A stretch of 64,000 bases of DNA from an uncultured Faecalibacterium sp. (GTDB taxonomy: Bacteria; Bacillota; Clostridia; Oscillospirales; Ruminococcaceae). Of this stretch, positions 37,522 to 44,593 are shown in pieces. The DNA lies in NCBI GenBank assembly GCA_937880095.1, contig CALFLK010000012.1, forward strand, positions 112,346-176,345. The letters are read 5' to 3'. A model generated the notes under the pieces. That model worked only from the letters and a program-made list of their open reading frames with translations. It searched no databases and was not told the DNA's origin. The translations under genes were made by a program, and so were the position numbers. How positions within the stretch are numbered: the stretch's first letter is position 1; each line of letters begins with the position of its first letter.

Positions 37522-38466
37522 ATGAATATTGTGGACGTATCGCGGCACCAGCGGACTTTCGATGCGCGGGTTGCAAAAGATGCAGGCGTGGACGGTGTGA
37601 TTGTACGCCACGCATACGGAACGAAGAAAGATACACTGGCGCTGAGCTGGGCATCAGACATTAAAGCGCAAGGACTTCCGCTGGGCGGTTATGGTTTTGC
37701 GACCTGGCATTACAAGTCACAAAACGGTGGAAGCGTGCAAAAAGCACGCACTTTGATGCGGCAGCAGATCAATGTGTGGATTGCAGCGGCGCGTGAAAGC
37801 GGCTGTGATTTCTGGTTTGCAGTGGATCAGGAAATAGAACAGGGGCAGATAATGGGCTTGAACAAGCTCGACAACACAGCGCTGTTGAATGAGGCTTGTG
37901 ATATCCTGCGGAATGCGGGTTTGCACCCCTGCGTGTATTGTTCGGTAGCGTGGGATATGAATTACATTCGAACCAGTGTGTTCCGCTATGACTACTGGAT
38001 GGCACGCTATTACGATAACAAGGCGGATTTTGGAAGTGTCGGTGCATCGCTGGATGCGCTGCCGGATAATCGTTACACCCGTTGGATGCGTCAGCTTCGA
38101 GAGCAGGACCGCTTGATTGGCTGGCAGTTTGCAAGTATCGGATTTGGAAAAAAGTATGGTGCAGGCAGCGTCAATATTGATCGAAACGTGTTTTATCGCA
38201 CGCCGACGGGATTTTCAGATTGGAAAAATCCGGTGCAGCCGCAGCAGCGTTTGCAGTATGTTGCGGTGGGTCCGCTTTCATCGGGAGATTTGCGAACGGT
38301 TCAAAACCGCCTGAATGAAATGCTGGTTGATTCTCATACAGTAAATGGAATTCTGTATACCGATGTACCGCTGTCAACGGGAGATCAGGCAGCGATGATT
38401 CGTTTGGCACAGGATTTGCAGGTTCCGGTACGATTGGGAGATCGACCGTTCACGGCGGAACGCTAA
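37522..38466 (+). CDS. GH25 endolysin (lysozyme)
   Basis: 314 residues from the ATG at 37522 with GGAGGGGGAACATAAG. GH25 landmarks: VDVSRHQ (D6), VDGVIVRHAYG, GLPLGGYGFATWHY and the catalytic DxE in FWFAVDQEIEQ (D102, E104), then VYCSVAWDMNYIR. The C-terminal ~75 residues (GPLSSGDLRTVQNRLNEML ...) are a separate small domain, possibly cell-wall binding. It cuts peptidoglycan at the end of the lytic cycle, released by the holin encoded next. Confidence 0.9.
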   Translation: MNIVDVSRHQRTFDARVAKDAGVDGVIVRHAYGTKKDTLALSWASDIKAQGLPLGGYGFATWHYKSQNGGSVQKARTLMRQQINVWIAAARESGCDFWFAVDQEIEQGQIMGLNKLDNTALLNEACDILRNAGLHPCVYCSVAWDMNYIRTSVFRYDYWMARYYDNKADFGSVGASLDALPDNRYTRWMRQLREQDRLIGWQFASIGFGKKYGAGSVNIDRNVFYRTPTGFSDWKNPVQPQQRLQYVAVGPLSSGDLRTVQNRLNEMLVDSHTVNGILYTDVPLSTGDQAAMIRLAQDLQVPVRLGDRPFTAER

Positions 38467-38505
38467 AAACAATAAGACCCGTGTAATGGAGAGGGAGGAG
38501 TGCAG

Positions 38506-39039
38506 ATGAAAATGGAAGTGATGAATTTTTTGGCAACGTATCAGGAAAGCGTAACACATAATCCTTTTGTGATTATGGTTCTTTTGTGCGTGGCGGCAGA
38601 TACGTTCTTTGGCTGCTTGCGCGCGGCGAAGTATCGCGCATGGAATTCCAGTCTGGGTATTGATGGCGGTATTCGTAAAGTAACCATGATTTTTTCGGTG
38701 CTGTTTTTATCTTTGGCGGACCAGCTGGTGGGGATCAACGTAATCAGTTGGTTTCCGGAAGCTGCGGTTGCGGTGTTAGAAACCATTGGTATCCATACTT
38801 TAGGTCTGGCAGAATTTTTTTGCGTGGTATATGTGTGCTATGAAGCGGCAAGCATTTTGAAAAATATGCTGTTGTGCGGTGTGCCTGCTCCTGCTGGGTT
38901 GCAGGAAAAATTGGCAAAATGGCTGGATCAGATGACGGATGAGAGTACCGTGAGCGTTGCGGAAACGTTGGCGCAGCATCATAAAACACAGGTGCCGAAG
39001 AAACAGACAAAGCAAAGCGATAACGAAAAGGTATCTTAA
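38506..39039 (+). CDS. Phage holin (holin_4/TcdE-like family)
   Basis: 177 residues from the ATG at 38506, with GGGAGGAG. Three hydrophobic segments (about 18-35, 60-80, 98-122): HNPFVIMVLLCVAADTFFG, KVTMIFSVLFLSLADQ and GLAEFFCVVYVCYEAASILKN. The D-x-x-x-G and E-x-x-S-I-x-E/K-N features are those of the toxin-secretion/phage-lysis holin family. The hydrophilic C-terminal tail (K/Q-rich) is long. It forms membrane lesions for the GH25 endolysin. Confidence 0.88.
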   Translation: MKMEVMNFLATYQESVTHNPFVIMVLLCVAADTFFGCLRAAKYRAWNSSLGIDGGIRKVTMIFSVLFLSLADQLVGINVISWFPEAAVAVLETIGIHTLGLAEFFCVVYVCYEAASILKNMLLCGVPAPAGLQEKLAKWLDQMTDESTVSVAETLAQHHKTQVPKKQTKQSDNEKVS

Positions 39040-39042
39040 TAA

Positions 39043-39078
39043 AGAGCCCCGAGGTGCGAAAGCATCTCGGGGCTTTTC
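39043..39078 (+). terminator. Terminator of the lysis unit
   Basis: AGAGCCCCGAGGTGC pairs with GCATCTCGGGGCTTTT around a GAAA loop, followed by a short T run. Confidence 0.85.
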
Positions 39079-39164
39079 CATATGAGGGAAAATCAAAAGT
39101 ATATTGCGGGAATTTGATGTGGCACACAAAAATAAAATAGTTTTGAATATCTTTCAAAAAAGGG

Positions 39165-39193
39165 TTGACAAAGCGGTAACTCTACAGTATAAT
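39165..39193 (+). promoter_or_regulatory. tRNA-Leu promoter
   Basis: TTGACA (39165-39170), 17-bp spacer, TATAAT (39188-39193): consensus sigma-A promoter 20 bp before the tRNA. Confidence 0.9.
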
Positions 39194-39213
39194 ATACCTT
39201 GTTGAAGCGATAT

Positions 39214-39300
39214 GCGGATGTGGCGGAATTGGCAGACGCGTTAGATTCAGGTTCTAATGGCCGCGAGGTTGTGGAGGTTCAAGTCCTCTCATCCGCACCA
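39214..39300 (+). tRNA. tRNA-Leu (anticodon CAG)
   Basis: 87 nt including the encoded CCA end. The acceptor stem GCGGATG pairs with CATCCGC. The anticodon arm TTAGA-TTCAGGT-TCTAA gives CAG at 39248-39250. A long variable arm and GGTTCAAGTCC T-loop complete a class II leucine tRNA. Confidence 0.97.
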
Positions 39301-39404
39301 AGACTCATCACGAAAGTGATGAGTCTTTTCTTTTTGTTGCAAAGTGTTTTCATAGAATAAGCAGCGCCCGCTGCCTGTTATCAACAGGCGGCGGGCGCTT
39401 TTCT
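39300..39404 (+). terminator. Two terminator hairpins between tRNA-Leu and lysR
   Basis: GACTCATCAC / GTGATGAGTC (39302-39326) followed by TTTTCTTTTT ends the tRNA transcript. A second strong stem pairs 39363-39379 with 39383-39399 (AGCGCCCGC...GCGGGCGCT), followed by TTTT on the plus strand. It may also act on the convergent lysR transcript. Confidence 0.85.
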
Positions 39405-39419
39405 GTGTATGGGAATCTA

Positions 39420-40307
39420 TTATAAAGGGTAACGGCAGAGATAGTCGCTGACAATACGCATGGGGTCAGAAACCCACTTGTCCCGGTGGTGGAGCAGCTG
39501 TGCCCAGACTACCGGACGCAAAGACGGATCAGTTTTTACCTCACAGAGTTCACCACTTTCCAGCATGGGACGGCAGGCGTAATCCGGAAGCAGAGAAAGA
39601 CCGCAGCCTTTCGATACCAAATCACAGAGCAAATAGGTATCGCCGCTGACAAAGACCGGTGTAATCTCTAAAGAATGTGCAGCGAGAGCTTCGTCCATCA
39701 GACGGCGATAGCTCATATCTTTTTCGGTCAGCAAAAAAGGCTGCTGTACCAACTCTTCCATGGGGACATAGTCGCGCTGAGCGAGGGGGTCGGTGGGGGC
39801 GCAGATAAAGTGTGTTTGCACCTGCGTTTTTTGCAAAAGAACATAATTGATATTTTGGATGGGACTGTCCATTGCATAAATCAGATCCGCTTCATTCTGA
39901 TTCAGCATCCGCAGCAGATCCGGTGTGCCGGCGGTCGCACATTCGATGGTGATTTGCGGATATTCACGATGCAGTGCGGGGAATACCCGGTCAACCAGAG
40001 ATACACAAAGGGATGCCGCCAACGCAAGCCGAACAGAACCTTCAATTTTCTGCGGGGCAACGGTAGCACGCCGAAACTCCTGTAAATCGGTTTGAATCTG
40101 GTGCGCACATTTCAATAAGCGAAATCCAGGATCGGTCAGAGTAACAGTGTGGTTGATTCGCTCAAAAAGGGGGAATCCCAGTTCATTTTCTAACTGACGA
40201 ATCTGAAAGGAAATGGTGGATTGTGAATAACCCAGCTTTTCACCGGCTTTGGTGAAGCTTTGCAGTTCTGCCACATGAATAAAGGTGGTAAGGTTTTTAA
40301 GATCCAA
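39420..40307 (-). CDS. LysR-family transcriptional regulator
   Basis: 295 residues. The winged HTH is FIHVAELQSFTKAGEKLGYSQ followed by STISFQIRQLENELG (about 9-45); the effector domain follows (SVRLALAASLCVSLVDRVFPA; SLLPDYACRPML near 255). It is transcribed away from the AGCS symporter gene with a 119-bp shared spacer containing an ATAG-N7-CTAT LysR box, so it probably controls the symporter and itself. The ligand is unknown. Confidence 0.92.
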   Translation of the reverse strand: MDLKNLTTFIHVAELQSFTKAGEKLGYSQSTISFQIRQLENELGFPLFERINHTVTLTDPGFRLLKCAHQIQTDLQEFRRATVAPQKIEGSVRLALAASLCVSLVDRVFPALHREYPQITIECATAGTPDLLRMLNQNEADLIYAMDSPIQNINYVLLQKTQVQTHFICAPTDPLAQRDYVPMEELVQQPFLLTEKDMSYRRLMDEALAAHSLEITPVFVSGDTYLLCDLVSKGCGLSLLPDYACRPMLESGELCEVKTDPSLRPVVWAQLLHHRDKWVSDPMRIVSDYLCRYPL

Positions 40308-40333
40308 GGCGGTATCCTCCTGTTATCGAAAAA

Positions 40334-40390
40334 ATAGATGGTAACTATCTTTATTATCAATTTTACAAATGCTACTTTGTACTGTATACT
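40334..40390 (+). promoter_or_regulatory. LysR box and symporter promoter
   Basis: ATAG (40334-40337), N7, CTAT (40345-40348) is a T-N11-A box. TTTACA (40362-40367), 17 bp, TATACT (40385-40390) is the rightward promoter; the box sits at about -60 relative to its start, the normal activation site. Confidence 0.75.
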
Positions 40391-40426
40391 AACTCTTGTA
40401 ATAATTCAAGTGTGAGGGCAAGAAAT

Positions 40427-41839
40427 ATGCGGATTCTTTACTTCTTTTATAATCTGTTGTGGTCAGATATGTTTTTCATTCCGCTGCCGGGTGGCAGCAA
40501 GCTGGGTATCTCGTTGCTGGTTCTGTTGTTGGTGCCAACCGGTATCTGGCTTACATTTCGCAGCCGCTTTGTGCAGGTTCGAATGTTCAAAGAAATGCTG
40601 CACATAGCAACACGAGATAATGCTAAGGGAAAAGATGGGCATATCTCCGGATTTCAGGCTCTGGTCATTTCCACAGCAACCCGTGTTGGTATGGGCAATC
40701 TGGTAGGCGTGGTTGCAGCTATTTCGCTGGGTGGCGCAGGTGCTGTTTTCTGGATGTGGATATCGGCACTGATTGGTTCCGCTACCGCTTTTGTGGAAGC
40801 TACACTGGCGCAGCTCTACCATGAAAAAGATCCGCTGTATGGTGGTTATCGCGGTGGTCCGGCATACTACATTCACGCCTATGCGGCACGGGTACGCCAT
40901 AAAGACCCGAAGAAAATGCGGTACTCTGTTCTGGCAGTGCTGTTTGCCATTTCCGGTTTGATTTGCTGGTGCGGTATCAGTCAGGTTGTGGGCAATTCGG
41001 TTTCTTCTGCCATGTTCAACGCATTCCATATTCCGCCGCTGTACACCGCAATTATACTGGTGGGTATTTGTGCAGTGATCGTTCTGCGTAAAAACGCTAC
41101 AGTCAAGGTGCTGGATGTGGTGGTTCCCATTATGGCAGGCTGCTTCTTTTTGGCAACGCTGGTGATTATCGCCATGAATATTACCCAAGTGCCGCATGTG
41201 TTCCGCATGATTTTTGAAGAAGCTTTTGGTTTGAAGCAGGCAGTTGCAGGCGGTTTGGGTGCTGTGGTTATGAACGGCGTAAAGCGCGGACTGTTCTCCA
41301 ATGAGGCTGGCTCTGGTTCGGCACCCTGTGCAGCAGCGGCAGCAAAAATTGACCATCCGGCACAGGAAGGTCTGCTGCAGGCGTTTGGCGTATTTATTGA
41401 TACGATCGTTATTTGCAGCTGCTCGGCTATGATCATGCTGCTGGCTCCGCAGGAAGTTATAGCAGGTCTGAGCGGTATGGATTTGCTGCAGGCTGCGATG
41501 AACCATCATTTCGGTACTTTTGGCGTGATTTTTATTGCGATCACGCTGCTGCTGTTCAGCTTTTCCACCTTTGTGGGTATTCTGTTCTATGCACGTTCGA
41601 ACGTGGCATACCTGTTTGGGGATAAGTGGTGCTGGCAGACCGCATACAAAGTGCTGGCGCTGGTGATGCTGTTTGTAGGCTGCATGGCAGCGTACACCTT
41701 TGTATGGGATTTGGGCGACGTAGGTGTTGGTTTGATGACTGTGTTCAACCTGTTGGCACTGGTTCCGTTGGCAAAAGAAGCAATGGACAGCCTGAAGGAT
41801 TACGAAGAAAAAATCAAAGAGCGCAAAATGATGCGATAA
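40427..41839 (+). CDS. AGCS-family sodium:alanine/glycine symporter
   Basis: 470 residues with about 11 membrane spans. GFQALVISTATRVGMGNLVGVV (split GFQALVISTATRVG, MGNLVGVV) is the conserved substrate/sodium site, GGYRGGPAYYI the AGCS motif and KRGLFSNEAGSGSAPCAAAAA the second signature. It imports alanine or glycine with Na+ (or H+). ATG at 40427 has only a moderate GAGGG site. It is divergent from a LysR regulator. Confidence 0.93.
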   Translation: MRILYFFYNLLWSDMFFIPLPGGSKLGISLLVLLLVPTGIWLTFRSRFVQVRMFKEMLHIATRDNAKGKDGHISGFQALVISTATRVGMGNLVGVVAAISLGGAGAVFWMWISALIGSATAFVEATLAQLYHEKDPLYGGYRGGPAYYIHAYAARVRHKDPKKMRYSVLAVLFAISGLICWCGISQVVGNSVSSAMFNAFHIPPLYTAIILVGICAVIVLRKNATVKVLDVVVPIMAGCFFLATLVIIAMNITQVPHVFRMIFEEAFGLKQAVAGGLGAVVMNGVKRGLFSNEAGSGSAPCAAAAAKIDHPAQEGLLQAFGVFIDTIVICSCSAMIMLLAPQEVIAGLSGMDLLQAAMNHHFGTFGVIFIAITLLLFSFSTFVGILFYARSNVAYLFGDKWCWQTAYKVLALVMLFVGCMAAYTFVWDLGDVGVGLMTVFNLLALVPLAKEAMDSLKDYEEKIKERKMMR

Positions 41840-41840
41840 C

Positions 41841-41873
41841 AAAAGGGAGCTGGGAAACCAGCTCCCTTTTTTC
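41841..41873 (+). terminator. Terminator of the symporter gene
   Basis: AAAAGGGAGCTGG (41841-41853) pairs with CCAGCTCCCTTTT (41858-41870), then TTTC. Confidence 0.9.
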
Positions 41874-41948
41874 TGTTGCAGCGATGGGCTTGCACTTGTG
41901 TCAGTGCATCCGTATACTAAAGAAAACAAACCGAAAAAAGGAGATACT

Positions 41949-42362
41949 ATGGTTAAAGAACTGATGCATGACCCCATGTTTTTGCAGCGCAAGGCAGAAC
42001 CTGCCACACAGGAAGATTTTTCTGTGGCACAGGATTTGCTGGATACATTGATTGCCCACGAAGACGAGTGCGTGGGTATGGCTGCCAATATGATCGGTGT
42101 GAATAAAAATATCATTGCATTTGATAACGACGGTACTTACATGGTGATGTTCAATCCGGTAATTGTCAAAAAGTCCGACAGCTATGAAACAGAGGAAAGC
42201 TGTCTTTCCCTATTGGGTGGACCGCGTAAGACAAAACGCTGGAAAAGCATTAAGGTGCAGTACCAGACAGAGAAGATGCAAACGCGCTATAAAACATTTA
42301 CCGGCTGGACGGCACAAATCATTCAGCACGAAGTGGACCATTGCAGCGGCATTTTGATTTAA
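41949..42362 (+). CDS. def: Peptide deformylase (short form)
   Basis: 137 residues from the ATG at 41949 with AAAGGAGATACT. The three deformylase motifs are present in variant form: CVGMAANMIGV (motif 1, GMAAN instead of GLAAPQ), TEESCLSLLGG (motif 2, the metal cysteine) and IQHEVDHCSGILI (motif 3, HExxH type). It removes the N-formyl group from new proteins. The variant motif 1 and short length match a class common in Clostridia; activity on ordinary substrates is likely but not certain. Confidence 0.88.
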   Translation: MVKELMHDPMFLQRKAEPATQEDFSVAQDLLDTLIAHEDECVGMAANMIGVNKNIIAFDNDGTYMVMFNPVIVKKSDSYETEESCLSLLGGPRKTKRWKSIKVQYQTEKMQTRYKTFTGWTAQIIQHEVDHCSGILI

Positions 42363-42536
42363 ACGTTAAAATCCGGCAGAATATTTCGACATTTTGGCAA
42401 GAGAAAGCACAAAACAGGGCAAAGCAGGTCGGAGCAAGAAACATCACCGGGAATACAGCCCCTTTTTGACAAACGGTTTCGGTTGCACACGCGGATATAC
42501 GGCGGTACAATAAAATCGAAAGGGGATGCCGGCAAT

Positions 42537-42806
42537 ATGGAGCAACAGACCGAGTATATTCGTACATTTTCGGAATTAGAGGGTCTGCAGTCAGCGCACC
42601 AGCTTACCTATCGGATTCGCCCGCAAAATGGAGGTTGGTACTTTGAACTGGAGCAATGTACGAAAACAGAATGTCAGCAGGAAGCACTGTTATTGCGCTG
42701 TCCGGAACAAGCCGCACATCATCTGGTTCGTTTTTTATATGAAAATGCAGTTCCGCTGGAAAGCTGGCAGGACGTGGTAGCTGATGCAATCCCTAATATT
42801 ATGTAA
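42537..42806 (+). CDS. Hypothetical protein, 89 residues
   Basis: MEQQTEYIRTFSELEGLQSA... from the ATG at 42537 with GAAAGGGGATGCC. LTYRIRPQNGGWYFELEQC and ALLLRCPEQAAHHLVRFLYE, then VPLESWQDVVADAI, give a beta-beta-alpha pattern seen in small Oscillospiraceae proteins (DUF6514-like, uncertain). Function unknown. It has its own terminator downstream. Confidence 0.7.
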   Translation: MEQQTEYIRTFSELEGLQSAHQLTYRIRPQNGGWYFELEQCTKTECQQEALLLRCPEQAAHHLVRFLYENAVPLESWQDVVADAIPNIM

Positions 42807-42814
42807 TTCACCCC

Positions 42815-42849
42815 AAAAGTCGCTGACGGGAATCGTCAGCGGCTTTTTT
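42815..42849 (+). terminator. Terminator after the 89-residue gene
   Basis: AAAGTCGCTGACG pairs with CGTCAGCGGCTTTTTT, ending in six T. Confidence 0.9.
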
Positions 42850-42959
42850 GTATCGGTATGGGGGAGCTGTTATGCAGTCAGACAGAGGTAATGCAAACTG
42901 TCTTGACAAGACAGAGAAAAAACCGGTGGATTTTTCAATACTTTAGTGCAGAAAACAAC

Positions 42960-43035
42960 TTTACATCCGCGGGAGCCTCCTCTATAATGGTTAAAATATC
43001 AACAAAAAAGTCGAAAATGCGGCATAGCGATGCCG
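42960..43035 (+). promoter_or_regulatory. metF operon promoter and short leader
   Basis: TTTACA (42960-42965), 17 bp, TATAAT (42983-42988). The ~60-nt leader holds a small hairpin CGGCAT-AGCG-ATGCCG (43020-43035) just before the ribosome site. It is too short for a SAM riboswitch or T-box, and I see none upstream. Confidence 0.75.
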
Positions 43036-43053
43036 AACAAGGAGCGTGCAATC

Positions 43054-43917
43054 ATGCGGATCTGTGATAAATTCAAAGAAAAATCCTGCGTGTTTTCTAT
43101 CGAGGTTTTTCCACCGAAGAAGGTCGGTGCGAGTATAGAATCTCTATATCCTACGTTGGAGAGCTTAAGTAAACTGAACCCGGATTATATCAGCGTGACG
43201 TATGGTGCGGGAGGCGGCAAAGCCAGCGATGCAACCGGAAAAATTGCAGCACATATTAAAAATGATTTGCACATCGAATCGCTGGCACATCTGACTTGTG
43301 TCAATGCAACCAAGGAACAGGTGGAGCAGACACTGGCTACCTTGAAAGCGGAAAATGTGGAAAACATTTTGGCACTGCGAGGCGATATTAACCCGGATGT
43401 ACCGCGTCAGGTGGATTTTATGCACGCCAGCGATTTGGCACGCACCATCACACAGACAGGCGAATTCGGTGTGGCAGGTGCCTGCTATCCGGAAGGTCAT
43501 GTGGAGAGCAACAGCCTGAAAGAGGATGTGGATAATCTGCATTACAAAGTAGAAGCTGGCGTGACCCATTTGATTACCCAGCTGTTTTTTGATAACATCA
43601 GTTACTATCGCTTTTTGAATATGACCCGAAAGGCAGGCATTTCGCTACCGGTACAGGCAGGTATTATGCCCATTGTAAACAAGCGTCAGATTCAGCGCAC
43701 CGTAGCGCTCAGTTCGGCAAGTCTGCCCCCGCAGTTTACCAAAATGATTGCAAAGTATGATAACGATGAACAGGCTTTGTTTGATGCGGGTATCGAATAT
43801 GCGGTTGAGCAGATTCGGGATTTGATCAACGGCGGTGCAGATGGAATTCATTTGTATGCAATGAACAATGAAGTCGTTGCGCAGCGTGTGTATCAGGGTA
43901 TTTGTGATTTGCTCTAA
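43054..43917 (+). CDS. metF: Methylenetetrahydrofolate reductase
   Basis: 287 residues from the ATG at 43054 (MRICDKFKEKSCVFSIEVFPP) with AAGGAGCG. The TIM barrel has E21 of SIEVFPPK, DYISVTYGAGGG, ILALRGD (FAD contacts), HVESNSLKEDVDNLHYKVEAG and TQLFFDNISYY. It reduces methylene-THF to methyl-THF, the methyl donor for MetH encoded two genes downstream. Confidence 0.95.
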   Translation: MRICDKFKEKSCVFSIEVFPPKKVGASIESLYPTLESLSKLNPDYISVTYGAGGGKASDATGKIAAHIKNDLHIESLAHLTCVNATKEQVEQTLATLKAENVENILALRGDINPDVPRQVDFMHASDLARTITQTGEFGVAGACYPEGHVESNSLKEDVDNLHYKVEAGVTHLITQLFFDNISYYRFLNMTRKAGISLPVQAGIMPIVNKRQIQRTVALSSASLPPQFTKMIAKYDNDEQALFDAGIEYAVEQIRDLINGGADGIHLYAMNNEVVAQRVYQGICDLL

Positions 43918-43930
43918 AGGAGGAAATAGG

Positions 43931-44593
43931 ATGGAGCTGACGCTGCCAACAGCGATTGACCAACAGCAAGCACTGCGATATCTGGGAATGCAGCATGGCG
44001 CAGATGCAATGACCCAGCAGCTTCTGAATCAGGCAGAGAGGGAACTGCTCACTGTAGCAAGACCCCGTGCGGTAACAGTTTTTGCAGAGTGTTCCGCACT
44101 GGCAGAGTACTGCACCGGACAGGATATTCAAAAGCATTTAGTAGGCTGTGATGGTTGCATTTTACTGGGCTGCACTTTGGGCGCAGGTGTGGATACTGCA
44201 TCCCGTGTGGCTTGCGCAAAGGATATGGCGTATGCAGTGGTACTGGATGCAATAGCATCGGTGCTGGCAGAGGAAATGGCGGAGCAGGCGGAGCAAATTT
44301 TGCGTCGTCAAGTGCAGGAAAAAGGAAGGTTTTTGACGGGGCGTTTTTCGCCCGGTTACGGAGATTGGCCCATTGCTGTGCAGAATGAGCTGATTCGCTT
44401 GTTGGATGCACCACGAAAAATCGGGCTGTGCGCAACGCCATCCCATTTGATGGTTCCGCGTAAGAGCATTACTGCTATTTTGGGTGTAGCAAATCACCCG
44501 GTGACCGGTCAGCGGGCAGGCTGTGCGCACTGTACCCTGCGGGATAAGTGCAACTATCGCAAGGAGGGAAAAACCTGTGGAAACGATATTTGA
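43931..44593 (+). CDS. Stand-alone methionine synthase activation-domain protein
   Basis: 220 residues. FSPGYGDWPIAVQNELIRLL and GLCATPSHLMVPRKSITAILGV are the SAM-binding activation motifs normally found at the MetH C-terminus; the C-terminus adds a cysteine set (CAHCTLRDKCNYRKEGKTC) that may bind metal. It reactivates oxidised cobalamin in trans, because the MetH here ends after its B12 domain. It overlaps the metH start by 17 nt, consistent with stoichiometric production. Confidence 0.9.
   Translation: MELTLPTAIDQQQALRYLGMQHGADAMTQQLLNQAERELLTVARPRAVTVFAECSALAEYCTGQDIQKHLVGCDGCILLGCTLGAGVDTASRVACAKDMAYAVVLDAIASVLAEEMAEQAEQILRRQVQEKGRFLTGRFSPGYGDWPIAVQNELIRLLDAPRKIGLCATPSHLMVPRKSITAILGVANHPVTGQRAGCAHCTLRDKCNYRKEGKTCGNDI

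Noticed and set aside
39214..39300. tRNA-Leu as the integration site of the large prophage.
   Set aside because: The integrase is a large serine recombinase, which rarely uses tRNA genes, and the tRNA is 4 kb from the integrase with another phage block between.
40463..42115. A long open frame (550 codons) on the minus strand opposite the AGCS symporter; similar long antisense frames lie opposite metH, the ThyX-like and polymerase genes.
   Set aside because: No ribosome site, low-complexity H/C/Q-rich translations typical of shadow frames, and full overlap with clearly coding genes.
42850..43053. SAM riboswitch or T-box upstream of metF.
   Set aside because: The promoter at 42960-42988 leaves about 60 nt of leader with only one small hairpin; no conserved riboswitch or T-box motif is visible.
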